Shown here: in pieces, positions 33,801-41,646 of the stretch
How positions within the stretch are numbered: the first letter of the stretch is position 1
Layout: each line of letters opens with the position of its first letter
Source: Collinsella sp.
Lineage (GTDB): Bacteria > Actinomycetota > Coriobacteriia > Coriobacteriales > Coriobacteriaceae
DNA length: 48,061 bases
Direction: 5' to 3'
NCBI GenBank assembly: GCA_019425005.1
Contig: JAHYYK010000010.1
Location: forward strand, 1,714-49,774
Notes under the pieces: model-generated
The model's input: only the letters and a program-made list of their open reading frames with translations
The model's database searches: none
What the model was told of the DNA's origin: nothing
Translations under genes and position numbers: made by a program

Positions 33801-34664
33801 AAGAACAACCCCGAGAACATCATCGACGCCGCGATAAAGCGCCAGAAGGACCGCGCGAGCGGCCAGACCTCGTTCTTCGACATGTTTGGCGACGTTGAGG
33901 GCTCGGGCTTTGAGGTGAGCGTGCCCGATCCGGACGGCCAGGAGTGGGACCGCCACCTTAAGCTGAGCCAGGAGAAGGAGGTTCTGGGCATCTATGTCTC
34001 GGACCACCCGCTGCGCCCGTTTGAGTATGCACTAGCCAAGGCGCGTGACTTCTCGTTCTCGCAGATCGACACCGGCTACGAAGTTCAGAATCCTACGGGC
34101 GGCACCATCAACCAGGAAATTCCCGAGGGCAAGGCGCTGTGGTGGGCCGGCATGGTCTCGAGCGTGTCCAAGCGCGTGACCAAAAACGGTGACCCCATGG
34201 GCATCGTGCAGCTCGAGGACATGGAAGGCGAGGCCACCGTCGTCGTGTTCCCCAAGACCTACAAGGAGGCCGAGGGGTACCTGTACGGCGAGGTCGATCC
34301 CGAGACCGGCGCGCAGCTGTCCGATGCCTTTGTGCGCATTAAGGGCAAGCTCGAGCGCTCGGACCGCGGCGACCAGATCATCGCGCAGGAGATCGTGCCG
34401 CTCGAGCTTAACGAGGAGAACAACAAGCCCAAGGTGTTTGAGGTCATGGTGCCCAACAGCCGCTTTAGCCAGGGCAATATGGCGCGTCTTGCCACGGTGC
34501 TTACCGCCAACCCGGGCGGCGACCGCGTGGAGATCTTTATCGAGCAGGTGGACGGGCGCGTGCTACGTGCCGAGGTGCCGGCCAAGGTCAACGCGCGCTC
34601 GATTCCGCTGCTGGCCGAGGCCAAGGCTATCGTGGGTAACCAAGGCAGAGTGACGGTGATCTAA
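30861..34664 (+). CDS. dnaE: DNA polymerase III alpha subunit
   Basis: The 1267-residue replicative polymerase catalytic subunit. Its PHP domain begins HLHNHTVFSMLDG and continues with AITDHGYMYG; many metal-site histidines are kept, so it may be proofreading-competent. The polymerase core includes GPGRGSAAGA and the catalytic aspartates of PDIDMDFDD (Asp467-Asp471). Later come ALYRPGPLG, YQEQVM, FNKSHSAGYA and an OB-fold part (WWAGMVSSVSKR). The fingers region reads GESDSRIRKPVAKKK, with a loop of about 30 residues after it that is longer than in E. coli DnaE. Start ATG 30861 has GGAG eight bases upstream. A palindrome overlaps the stop codon. The gene appears monocistronic. Confidence 0.97.
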   Translation: MAFVHLHNHTVFSMLDGATRIQDMVNRAVELGMPAVAITDHGYMYGVPDLALACDAVNHNTPEYKTWSHDKAFLEKDRRDELVEPDPEENPREHAQYVKDMAMWDEKGNIDELKPPLVIKPIFGCEVYFTPDETLARDHKPELYHMILLAKDQEGYVNLMQTVSEAAVQGFYYKPRVTLDNLRRHAKGMICTSACIAGIIPKYIDRGDMEGAIKWAETFRDTFEPGDFYIEIQEHGITTDNGLTDEQMDRTLIDIAKQVGVKVIATNDFHYLRREDAPVQDVIMCIGMNAKVDDPNRMRMTGSEFYMKTEEEMRAMFPYCPEACDNTLEIADKCYVELDWDSIILPRFPLLDPGETHESQFRRECEKGLRQHYGDDWATREIGGVNIKERFEYEYKVICDKGFAAYFLIVAEYVQWAKDNGIGVGPGRGSAAGAIVAYAMNITAFDPLENGLMFERFLSPQRTEMPDIDMDFDDERRLEVVEHVRQLYGPEKVTHVITYSTIKAKQAINDAARVLDYPVYMGQRLSKMVSSDPKVKLKQVLEKQPGKEDLFNPDFAEAYKKDDDARRIIDTALSIEGLTRGEGVHACAVLICRDPVNEHVPTKLDTKGGVEITQYEGHTVADMGLLKMDFLGLRTLTVISKAKANIKKNFGIDIKEEEIPFDDPEIFKLMGSGHTAGVFQVESAGMTATIKNMKPTEYKHVVALIALYRPGPLGAGMVSSYINRMNGKEPAVSYDDRLDDILGETYGTMVYQEQVMLISVEMCGFSKGESDSRIRKPVAKKKIKLLTSTVLHWEDGSDETTYDHWMNGAIKNNYTREVAQKIWDDVLEFASYAFNKSHSAGYAILVMQTAWLKAHYPHEYMAAVLTSYTGKTDKIVHYVSACRHDGIPVLSPDVNESGTEFTATKEGVRFGLAGIRGVGTGVAQAIIAEREAGGPFKTLHDFVERVDSSQANRRVIESLIKAGAFDSTGYPRRQMMHFVDKNNPENIIDAAIKRQKDRASGQTSFFDMFGDVEGSGFEVSVPDPDGQEWDRHLKLSQEKEVLGIYVSDHPLRPFEYALAKARDFSFSQIDTGYEVQNPTGGTINQEIPEGKALWWAGMVSSVSKRVTKNGDPMGIVQLEDMEGEATVVVFPKTYKEAEGYLYGEVDPETGAQLSDAFVRIKGKLERSDRGDQIIAQEIVPLELNEENNKPKVFEVMVPNSRFSQGNMARLATVLTANPGGDRVEIFIEQVDGRVLRAEVPAKVNARSIPLLAEAKAIVGNQGRVTVI

Positions 34665-34701
34665 AATGATTTTTCTGGGACGGGGATTAAAAAATCATTT
34701 T
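34663..34701. repeat. GGGACGG-loop palindrome at the dnaE stop
   Basis: AAAATGATTTTT (34664-34675) and AAAAATCATTTT (34690-34701) are perfect arms around a loop containing GGGACGGGG. The left arm overlaps the dnaE stop codon. Confidence 0.7.
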
Positions 34702-34725
34702 GGATGACGTGTGGCGGAAGACCAG

Positions 34726-34770
34726 TTTTTCTGGGACGGGAATGATTTTTTCATCCCCGTCCCAGAAAAA
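34726..34770. repeat. GGGACGG-arm palindrome ahead of the SNF2 gene
   Basis: Twenty-base arms (34726-34745, 34751-34770) match except at one position and contain CTGGGACGGG; the loop is TTTTT. The outward flanks (AAAAATCATTT) repeat the arm of the neighbouring palindrome, so the two were probably made by duplication. Confidence 0.75.
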
Positions 34771-34799
34771 TCATTTGGCGCGCGAGATTGGAGGAAGTG

Positions 34800-37700
34800 A
34801 TGGCGCAGGGGACGTTTGTGCAGGCGCTCCGGAAAGAGGCGGCGCTGAGCGGCACCTTTATGAAGGGGCGTTCGCTCATGCTCAACGGCGCCGTGCTGTC
34901 GATCGAGGACAGCGGCTCGCGCTTCTCCAAAAACGTGACGGTTGAGGGCTCGGTGCGCGGTTCGCGCGGCGACCTGTACAAGACGCACGTGGCGCTCGAC
35001 ATGGACGAGCACGAGGTGATCGACTACGACTGCGATTGCCCCGCTGCCTATCGCTACCCCGGCATGTGCAAGCACGCTATTGCCACGGCTCTGGCGTATT
35101 TGGATGCCAGCGGCGCCGAGCCCGTCGAAGGTTTGCGCACGCCGGTCCGCACGTTTACGGCGCAGCCGAAACAGCCCGCGCGCACCGCGCCCAAAGCGCC
35201 GGCCGTCAATCCCAACTTTCCCTTTCCGGCGCCCGTCCCCACGAGTCCCAGCCTCATGGCGGCGCTCTCCGATCTTTCGGACGCGCGCATGGATGAGCTG
35301 GCGAGCATGCGCCGCAAGCTCGCCGGCAGTGTGGATCCCGATGCCCCCAAGGCGGTGTTGGAGCCCTCGCTGGTGCCGTATTACAATCCACTGTTTGCCG
35401 ATCGCTTTAACTGGGCACTCGAGTTTCGCATTCGCTGCGGTTCGGTGTCCTACGTGGTTAAGGATATCGACGGCATGGCCGATGCCTATGTGCGTGGCGG
35501 TACGTTCTCCTATGGCAAGAAGCTTACGTTTGCCCATGTGCCCGAGGCTTTCGATGACGTGTCGACAAAGCTGCTCGACTTTATCGCAATGACGGTCGCC
35601 TACCTAGGCGATATTACGAGCTCGCGCTCGGCATCGTATGACTTTGCCCGCAGCGGCTTTGTCGCCGAGCGTCAGTTGCCGGTATCCGAGTATTCCGTCG
35701 TGTCCGTGCTGGACCTGCTGCGCGGCAGGACCATGTCCTTTGAGCCCGCTTGGTCGCGGGGGACGACGACGCATCGCTCCTACGAGGTGGCCGTCGAGTC
35801 GTCGCCGCAGGGGGAGGGCGAAGTCCCGGCTAAGCGCCCGCCGCTTCTTGCCGCCAAGATTGCACCGGCGGCGGGAGGCAGCTACGACTTGCGCCTTCCG
35901 GCCGATACGCATTGCTTTGTCGCGAGCGACGCAGCCTATCTGGTCGATACGCGCCGCGCGCGCCGTACCGACACGGCGTTTGCCCAACATGCGGCGCCGT
36001 TCCTTTCGCACTTGTTGCCCTGCCGCACGCCGGTCCATATCGCCGCCGACCAGGTGGGCGAGTTCTGCCGCATGGCGCTGCCTATCTTGCGCGACTATAC
36101 CGACCTGACCGCTCCCGCCGCGCTCGACGCCGTGGCACCCGAGCCGAGTTTTGCCATGGCGATTGGCGTCGACGATGGTCTTGTGACCTGCAAGATTACG
36201 GTTACCTACGGCGATTGGTCGGCGGATCTCTTTAGTCTTGGTGCTCCGGGCAGTCCTTTCGAAGAGCAACGTCCCGGCGTTCCGCCCCGCGATACGGTGG
36301 CGGAGTTTCGCGTTATGGACACGGCGGCCCTGTACTTCGATTTCTACGAGGGCGGCCTGGCGTTTGAGGAGCGCGACGACGCCCGCCTGTTCCACTTGCT
36401 GACCGAGGGCCTGTCTGCCCTGTCCGAGCTGGGCGAGGTCATGCTCAGCGACCGCCTGCGCCAGATCTCGGTCCGTCCTGCGCCCAAGCTTTCGGTGCGT
36501 GCGACCGTCAAGAGCAACCTGCTCGATGTCGAACTGGGCACGAGCGGTCTTTCGGCGGCAGATCTTGCCATCTATCTGGACTCGTACAAGCGCCACCAGA
36601 CGTTTGCTCGCCTTACATCCGGCGACATCGTTCGCCTGGATGAAGGTGCCCGCGCTGCGTTTGGCCTTGCCGAGGACCTGGGGGTCGATGCTGTCGACCT
36701 GCTCGACGGCGTGTCGCTTCCCGCGTCGAGCACCCTTTTTGTCGACAGCATGCTCGCGCGCACGCCGGCGCTCGAGGCCGATCGCGACGCCGCGTTCCGC
36801 CGCACCGTCGAGCGTCTGGACACGCTCGGCAAGATGGACTTTACGGTGCCCGCCTCGCTCAAGGCTACGCTGCGTGGCTACCAGGTCGACGGCTATCAGT
36901 GGCTCGGCTCGCTTGAGCACTTGGGCCTTGGCGGCATCTTGGCCGACGATATGGGCTTGGGCAAAACTCTGCAGATGATCACGCACATTCTGGCGCGCGT
37001 GGAAGCGGGGGATACCAAGCCCACGCTTGTGGTGTGCCCCGCGTCGCTCGTGTACAACTGGACTGCCGAGTTGGAGCGCTTTGCCCCCTCGCTTGATGTG
37101 TGCGCCATTGTGGGCGCCAAGGCTCAACGCCGTGTGCAGATCGCTGGCGTGGCCGAGCACAACGTGGTCGTGACGTCGTATGACCTCATGCGCCGCGACA
37201 TCGACGAATACATCGAGCAGGACTTTGCTCGCGTGGTGCTCGACGAGGCCCAGTACATTAAAAACCCGCTCACCCAGGTGGCGCGCGCCGCCAAGCGCCT
37301 GCCGGCCGGCGTGCGCTTTGCCTTGACGGGAACGCCCATCGAAAACCGCCTGTCCGAGCTCTGGAGTATCTTCGACTTTTTGATGCCGGGTCTTCTGGGC
37401 ACGCGCGAGTCGTTTGCCAAGCGCTTCGAAAGCCCGGTCGAGCACGCCGAGGGTGACAGCGCCGCTCGTCTGCAGGCGCTCGTGTCACCGTTTGTGCTGC
37501 GTCGCGTAAAGGAAGACGTGGTGGCCGACCTGCCCGAGAAGATCGAGGATACGGTGATGGCGCAACTTACCGGAGAGCAGCGCAAGCTCTACCTGGCCAA
37601 CCAGGACCGCATTGCCCAACAAGTGCAGCACCGCGAGGCGGGGGAGTTTAAGAAAGACAAGCTCAAGGTACTTGCCGAGCTCACCAAGCTGCGCCAGATT

Positions 37701-38264
37701 TGCTGCGACCCGCATCTGCACTATGCGGACTACAAGGCGGGAAGCGCTAAGCTCGATACGTGTATGGAGCTCGTTCACGGCGCGCTCGACGGCGGTCATC
37801 GCATCTTGCTGTTCAGCCAGTTTACGGGCATGCTCGATATCATTGGCAAGCGCCTGGCCAAGGAGGACATCGCCTTCCTTAAGCTCACGGGCGCATCGTC
37901 TAAGGAGAGCCGCGCCAAGATGGTTGCGCAGTTCCAGGCAGGCGAGGTGCCGGTGTTCTTGATTTCGCTCAAGGCGGGCGGCGTGGGCCTTAATTTGACG
38001 GCTGCCGACGTGGTCATCCACTACGACCCGTGGTGGAACGTGGCGGCGCAGGACCAAGCGACCGACCGTGCCCACCGTATTGGCCAGCAGCACACCGTGA
38101 CCGTGTACAAACTCATCGCCAAGGACACGATCGAGGAACGCATTATGCAGATGCAGGAGTCCAAGCGCGATCTGGTCAACAGTGTGCTCGGCGGCGACGG
38201 CATCTCATCGGCACTGTTTACGCGCGAGGATGTTCTGGCACTGCTCGGTGGCGACGGTCGCTAG
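34800..38264 (+). CDS. SWIM zinc-finger SNF2/Rad54-family helicase
   Basis: A 1154-residue SWI/SNF-type ATPase. Near the N-terminus is a SWIM zinc finger: Cys78-x-Cys80...Cys90-x-His92 in YDCDCPAAYRYPGMCKH. The middle 500 residues are not recognised. The ATPase begins around 690: DDMGLGKT (716-723), DEAQ (815-818), TGTPIENRLSELWS, then the second lobe with LLFSQFTGMLDII, LISLKAGGVGLNLT and DRAHRIGQ. Bacterial SWIM-SNF2 proteins of this shape are common in Actinobacteria and Firmicutes; their roles are not settled, with DNA repair or transcription recycling proposed. ATG 34800 follows GGAGGAA. The TTG at 34788 would be a poorer start. Confidence 0.9.
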   Translation: MAQGTFVQALRKEAALSGTFMKGRSLMLNGAVLSIEDSGSRFSKNVTVEGSVRGSRGDLYKTHVALDMDEHEVIDYDCDCPAAYRYPGMCKHAIATALAYLDASGAEPVEGLRTPVRTFTAQPKQPARTAPKAPAVNPNFPFPAPVPTSPSLMAALSDLSDARMDELASMRRKLAGSVDPDAPKAVLEPSLVPYYNPLFADRFNWALEFRIRCGSVSYVVKDIDGMADAYVRGGTFSYGKKLTFAHVPEAFDDVSTKLLDFIAMTVAYLGDITSSRSASYDFARSGFVAERQLPVSEYSVVSVLDLLRGRTMSFEPAWSRGTTTHRSYEVAVESSPQGEGEVPAKRPPLLAAKIAPAAGGSYDLRLPADTHCFVASDAAYLVDTRRARRTDTAFAQHAAPFLSHLLPCRTPVHIAADQVGEFCRMALPILRDYTDLTAPAALDAVAPEPSFAMAIGVDDGLVTCKITVTYGDWSADLFSLGAPGSPFEEQRPGVPPRDTVAEFRVMDTAALYFDFYEGGLAFEERDDARLFHLLTEGLSALSELGEVMLSDRLRQISVRPAPKLSVRATVKSNLLDVELGTSGLSAADLAIYLDSYKRHQTFARLTSGDIVRLDEGARAAFGLAEDLGVDAVDLLDGVSLPASSTLFVDSMLARTPALEADRDAAFRRTVERLDTLGKMDFTVPASLKATLRGYQVDGYQWLGSLEHLGLGGILADDMGLGKTLQMITHILARVEAGDTKPTLVVCPASLVYNWTAELERFAPSLDVCAIVGAKAQRRVQIAGVAEHNVVVTSYDLMRRDIDEYIEQDFARVVLDEAQYIKNPLTQVARAAKRLPAGVRFALTGTPIENRLSELWSIFDFLMPGLLGTRESFAKRFESPVEHAEGDSAARLQALVSPFVLRRVKEDVVADLPEKIEDTVMAQLTGEQRKLYLANQDRIAQQVQHREAGEFKKDKLKVLAELTKLRQICCDPHLHYADYKAGSAKLDTCMELVHGALDGGHRILLFSQFTGMLDIIGKRLAKEDIAFLKLTGASSKESRAKMVAQFQAGEVPVFLISLKAGGVGLNLTAADVVIHYDPWWNVAAQDQATDRAHRIGQQHTVTVYKLIAKDTIEERIMQMQESKRDLVNSVLGGDGISSALFTREDVLALLGGDGR

Positions 38265-38429
38265 CTGCGCGCGGGATGGGGCTGCCGAGTCGGACCAGGT
38301 CACCGGTTCGTCCTGGCCCGACCGCTTGCCTCACCCGTTATGTGTTCATTTGCAATGCCATGGATGGCTCGGCGCTCTTTGGGCATAAGAAGCATCAGGA
38401 ATATTGGCACATCAGCAAAGGAGAACATC
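38265..38429. other. gene-free spacer with an 11-base imperfect hairpin
   Basis: GTCGGACCAGG (38289-38299) and CCTGGCCCGAC (38312-38322) pair with one mismatch. No U-tract follows, and no promoter is convincing here. Confidence 0.4.
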
Positions 38430-38792
38430 ATGGCGAAATTCTTTAAGGACTCCGACGGCAAGCTCGTTGCCGCCCTTGGCGACGGCGTTGCAACTCCTGC
38501 CGGCTGCACGGAGCTGACGGCAAACACCGAGGATGCGGCGCACGAGAAGCATGTGCCTGTTGTCGAGATCGAGCGCGACGGCCACGTCATTCGCGCACGT
38601 GTGGGCTCGACGGAGCACCCCATGCTGCCTGAGCACTACATCGAGTGGATCGCGCTTGAGGCCGAGGGCCGCCTGGAGGTCCATTACCTTGAGCCCGGCA
38701 TGAAGCCCACGACGTTTTTCGCTGGCGGCTCCAAGACCGGTACCGTCTATGCCTACTGCAACCTGCATGGGCTGTGGTCCGCGACGTTCTAG
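38430..38792 (+). CDS. superoxide reductase (desulfoferrodoxin-like)
   Basis: A 120-residue enzyme that reduces superoxide to peroxide without releasing oxygen, typical of anaerobes. The catalytic iron site is complete: Glu39-Lys40-His41 in EKHVP, His63 in TEHPM, His69 in EHYIEW, and Cys110 and His113 in CNLHGLW. The N-terminal 35 residues keep the length of a desulforedoxin domain but contain only one cysteine (Cys26), so the second iron centre found in classical desulfoferrodoxin is lost. ATG 38430 follows AAAGGAG. A terminator lies downstream. Confidence 0.93.
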   Translation: MAKFFKDSDGKLVAALGDGVATPAGCTELTANTEDAAHEKHVPVVEIERDGHVIRARVGSTEHPMLPEHYIEWIALEAEGRLEVHYLEPGMKPTTFFAGGSKTGTVYAYCNLHGLWSATF

Positions 38793-38838
38793 GAGCGCGC
38801 CCCCGCTCGGGGTATCATAGCTAGCATATGCACATGCG

Positions 38839-38870
38839 AGCGCCGGCTGCATTATGCGGCCGGCGCTTTT
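38839..38870 (+). terminator. rho-independent terminator after superoxide reductase
   Basis: AGCGCCGGCTGC (38839-38850) pairs with GCGGCCGGCGCT (38856-38867) with one G-U pair and an ATTAT loop, followed by TTTT. Confidence 0.85.
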
Positions 38871-38908
38871 ACTACGGCAACGACGATTTACGACGGAAAG
38901 GCTGGGCC

Positions 38909-40882
38909 ATGAAGCTCGCACTTGCACAGATCGATATGCGCCTGGGTGATATTGAGGGCATTTGCGGCCGCATCGAGGACCAGGCTCGCCTGGCTCATGA
39001 GCGCGGCGCGCGCGTGCTGTGCGTTCCGGCCCCGCTCTTTATGGGCGCCATGCCGGGCAGCCTGGTGGGCGCTGCCGATTTTGAGCACGATATGCTGACG
39101 GGCCTGACGGGCGTTGCCGAGCGCATCCAAGAGCTCGATATGATCTGCATCGTGCCCTCTGCGGTTTCGTTTGAGGGCCAGCCCCTGCTTGACTACATGA
39201 TGCTCAAAGACGGTCGCGTGGTGCCCGCGCGCGCAAGTATTGCCCTGCAGCGTGGCGAGAACAACGACGCGCGTTGGGCGCCTCCGGTGTTTGACGTGGA
39301 CGGCGTGCGCATCGCCGTGATCTTCGACTTGGACCGCGAGCTCGAGATGCTGCCGACCGGCGTCGACCTCATCGCCTATTTTCAGTTCAACGCGTTTGAT
39401 ATGACCGACCGCGAGACCGCTGCAATTGCCGCCGTTCGCAGCGGTGCCTACCGCAAGATCGCCTCCAAGCGCAGCGTGTGGTTTGCCTGCATGGCTCCGG
39501 TCGGTGCCTATGACGAGTCGGTGTATACCGGCGGGTCGTTTGTGCTCGATGATTGCGGGCGCGTGGTGGCCCAAGCGCCGTGTTTTGAAGAGAGCCTGCT
39601 GGTTCAGGAGATTCAGCGCGGCGTAATGCTCGACGCTTTGGAGGACCACGAGCTGCCCGAGTTTCGCTCCGAGGAATGGCTGTGGCAGGCGTTGGTGCTC
39701 GCCGTTCGCGATAACGCCCGCGCCCGCGGTACGTCGCGTGCCGTGGTGGCGCTCGAGGGTGATTTGCCGTCGTCCCTGCTGGCGGCGCTTGCCGTCGACG
39801 CCTTGGGTCCGCGTAATGTGATTGGCCTGGTGCTGGGGCGCAACCGCATCTTTACGCCGGCGCAGGAGGAGGCCGAGGCCGCCCGCTGTTCTGCTGTTCG
39901 CTCAATCGCTGAGCGCCTGCACATTCGCACCGTCGAGCGCGATGCGCCGGATGCGGAGCGCGTGCTCGACCGCGACGTGTCGGCGGGCGATGCCGAGCGC
40001 CTGCGTTCGCGCGCGCTGGGCCTGATGCTCGAGGATACGGCGCTCGAGCTGGGCGCCATGGCGTTGAGCTCGCTTTCCAAGACTGAGTATGCACTGGCGG
40101 CGCCCGCGCTGTCCGGCGGCTACCAGGGCGACTTTGCGCCCTTTGGCGACGTGTATCTGTCGACGCTCGAGTTTGTGGCACGCGTGCGCAACCGCGCCTC
40201 GGCCGTGGTGCCCCAAGAGCTCGTGACGCTCAACGCGGTAGAGGATTGCATGGATCGCGTGCTGGCGCAAGCGCTCTCGACGCTTGACGGTCCGGTCGAC
40301 ATGCTCGACCGCGCGGCGCAGCTGCTTGGCGGGCTTGAGCCGGGCGAGGTCGATGGTGCGCTTGAGTCGCACGTAGACCGCAATCGACCTTTCGACGACA
40401 TCCCGATGGCCGCCGGCAAGCCCGAGGCCTGCTCGCTGCTGTTGATGCTCGTGCGCCAAGGTGAGGCTGCTCGTCACATGCTGCCGACGGTGCCGATCGT
40501 CTCGGCCCGTTCGTTTGCCGAGCGCGCTTGGCCGTACATGCTTGCGTGGTCCGATCTGGGGCTCAACGGCAAGGAGCGCATGACGGTTGATTCGCTGGCA
40601 CGCGCTGAGGTGCGACGCTTTGCCGACGACGATACGAGTGACCGTATGCGCGGCGAGATGATGGGCTTATTAGGCGAGCTGTTGGGTATTTCGCCCGAGC
40701 AGATGGAAGAGCTGCGCTCCGAGGACGGTCAGCGTCGTCTGCATGAGGGCATGAAGCGGTTTGAGGGCGAGGTCCAGGACGCCATCGAAAAAATGATGGG
40801 CGGCCAGGGCGGACCGCAGGGTGGTCCGATGCCGCATCCGCCGGTAGACCCCCGACAGTTCCCATTCTTCTCGCAGAACTAG
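38909..40882 (+). CDS. degenerate NAD-synthetase-like protein (nitrilase + NadE folds)
   Basis: A 657-residue protein with the layout of glutamine-dependent NAD+ synthetase: a nitrilase-like amidase domain (about 1-245) then an ATP-pyrophosphatase-like domain (about 255-540). The active sites look lost. In the amidase, the Glu of the usual PEL is Ala41 (VPAPLF), the lysine near 108-112 is missing, and the nucleophile of the usual ICED is Phe139 (VIFDLD). In the synthetase, the P-loop SGGxDS reads EGDLPS at 283-288. Downstream similarity remains (LSKTEYALA, GDFAPFGDVYLSTLEFVARVRNR). The C-terminus is a Gly/Pro/Gln tail. The frame is intact and long, so it seems kept for another role, perhaps structural or regulatory. 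ATG 38909 follows GGAAAGG. Confidence 0.75.
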   Translation: MKLALAQIDMRLGDIEGICGRIEDQARLAHERGARVLCVPAPLFMGAMPGSLVGAADFEHDMLTGLTGVAERIQELDMICIVPSAVSFEGQPLLDYMMLKDGRVVPARASIALQRGENNDARWAPPVFDVDGVRIAVIFDLDRELEMLPTGVDLIAYFQFNAFDMTDRETAAIAAVRSGAYRKIASKRSVWFACMAPVGAYDESVYTGGSFVLDDCGRVVAQAPCFEESLLVQEIQRGVMLDALEDHELPEFRSEEWLWQALVLAVRDNARARGTSRAVVALEGDLPSSLLAALAVDALGPRNVIGLVLGRNRIFTPAQEEAEAARCSAVRSIAERLHIRTVERDAPDAERVLDRDVSAGDAERLRSRALGLMLEDTALELGAMALSSLSKTEYALAAPALSGGYQGDFAPFGDVYLSTLEFVARVRNRASAVVPQELVTLNAVEDCMDRVLAQALSTLDGPVDMLDRAAQLLGGLEPGEVDGALESHVDRNRPFDDIPMAAGKPEACSLLLMLVRQGEAARHMLPTVPIVSARSFAERAWPYMLAWSDLGLNGKERMTVDSLARAEVRRFADDDTSDRMRGEMMGLLGELLGISPEQMEELRSEDGQRRLHEGMKRFEGEVQDAIEKMMGGQGGPQGGPMPHPPVDPRQFPFFSQN

Positions 40883-40890
40883 ACCGCTGC

Positions 40891-40988
40891 GCGCCCGCCA
40901 GAGCGGCAATCTGCCTTTCAATCGTCGGGCATGACCGCCAGGTCAATGCCCTCCTCTTTCAAGGCACCTTGCTCGCTCTGGCGGGCGC
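40891..40988. repeat. 98-nt long imperfect hairpin upstream of ruvC
   Basis: Perfect 15-base outer arms (40891-40905 with 40974-40988) continue inward through GGCAA/TTGC and GCCTT/AAGGC to an inner stem GGGCATGACC with GGTCAATGCCC around GCCA. Nearly the whole 98 bases pair. There is no T-tract at either end. It could be a structured RNA, a miniature mobile element, or a strong 3-prime barrier for the upstream gene. Confidence 0.7.
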
Positions 40989-41024
40989 TCGCTTGCGTAT
41001 GCTCAACCTACAATTCGATCTCGG

Positions 41025-41055
41025 CTGACTTATAAGGCTAGCGTTGTGTTATTCT
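41025..41055 (+). promoter_or_regulatory. candidate ruvCAB promoter
   Basis: CTGACT (41025-41030) and TATTCT (41050-41055) could be -35 and -10 elements with 19-base spacing. The SOS-box-like site follows directly, where it would block the transcription start. Confidence 0.45.
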
Positions 41056-41056
41056 A

Positions 41057-41068
41057 GAACAGACGTTC
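41057..41068. promoter_or_regulatory. LexA (SOS) box
   Basis: GAACAGACGTTC, in context AGAACAGACGTTCG, fits the Gram-positive/actinobacterial LexA consensus CGAACRNRYGTTYG at all but the outermost left base. It lies 57 bases before the ruvC start, next to a promoter-like pair, so ruvCAB is probably DNA-damage induced. Confidence 0.8.
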
Positions 41069-41124
41069 GTGAATAGTGCGCGGGGCCTTGCCTTGTGCTT
41101 GGCAAAAGACGAGGGGAGGTCGGC

Positions 41125-41646
41125 TTGGTTATCTTGGGTATCGACCCTGGTTTGGCCCATACGGGCTGGGGGATTATCGAGGAGCGGCGTGGCGAGGTCC
41201 GCTGCCGTGCCTACGGTTGTATCGAGACCAGCGCGGGCAGCCCGCTCGCGGTGCGCCTGTCGCATATCGCCCGCGACCTCAAGGGCGTCGTCGAACGCTA
41301 CCGTCCCGATACCGCGGCTATCGAGAGCATCTACTTTGGCGCTAACGTCCGCTCGGCCATCCCCACGGCGCATGCCCGCGGTGCCGCGCTCGTGGCGCTT
41401 TCGGAGTGCGCGCTCGAGATTGGCGAATACACGCCCATGCAGATCAAGCAGGCCGTGGTGGGCACCGGTGCCGCAGATAAACGGCAGGTTGCCTACATGG
41501 TGCGCACGCTCACGCAGCTCGATCACGACCCTCACCCAGACCATGCCGCCGATGCCCTGGCCTGCGCCATCTGTCACGTTAACCTCAGCCGCACCCGGGC
41601 GCTTACCGGCGGCGAGTTCTATCAACAGAGAGGAACCGGATACTGA
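41125..41646 (+). CDS. ruvC: Holliday junction resolvase RuvC
   Basis: A 173-residue endonuclease that cuts Holliday junctions. GIDPGLAHTGWG holds the first catalytic Asp (Asp7), AIESIYFGANV the catalytic Glu, and DPHPDHAADALACAI the final Asp pair. The start is TTG 41125, because GGAGG lies five bases before it and it yields the exact family length; upstream in-frame codons would add residues without a homologous role. TTG initiation may keep levels low. Its stop overlaps the ruvA start (TGATG), indicating coupled translation in the ruvC-ruvA-ruvB operon. Confidence 0.95.
   Translation: MVILGIDPGLAHTGWGIIEERRGEVRCRAYGCIETSAGSPLAVRLSHIARDLKGVVERYRPDTAAIESIYFGANVRSAIPTAHARGAALVALSECALEIGEYTPMQIKQAVVGTGAADKRQVAYMVRTLTQLDHDPHPDHAADALACAICHVNLSRTRALTGGEFYQQRGTGY

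Noticed and set aside
30825..34007. 1060-residue open frame on the minus strand opposite dnaE
   Set aside because: It results from GC-rich third-position bias in dnaE; its sequence is low-complexity and matches no family.
35604..37445. 613-residue minus-strand frame opposite the SNF2 gene
   Set aside because: Composition is of the antisense type and the SNF2 motifs on the plus strand are unambiguous.
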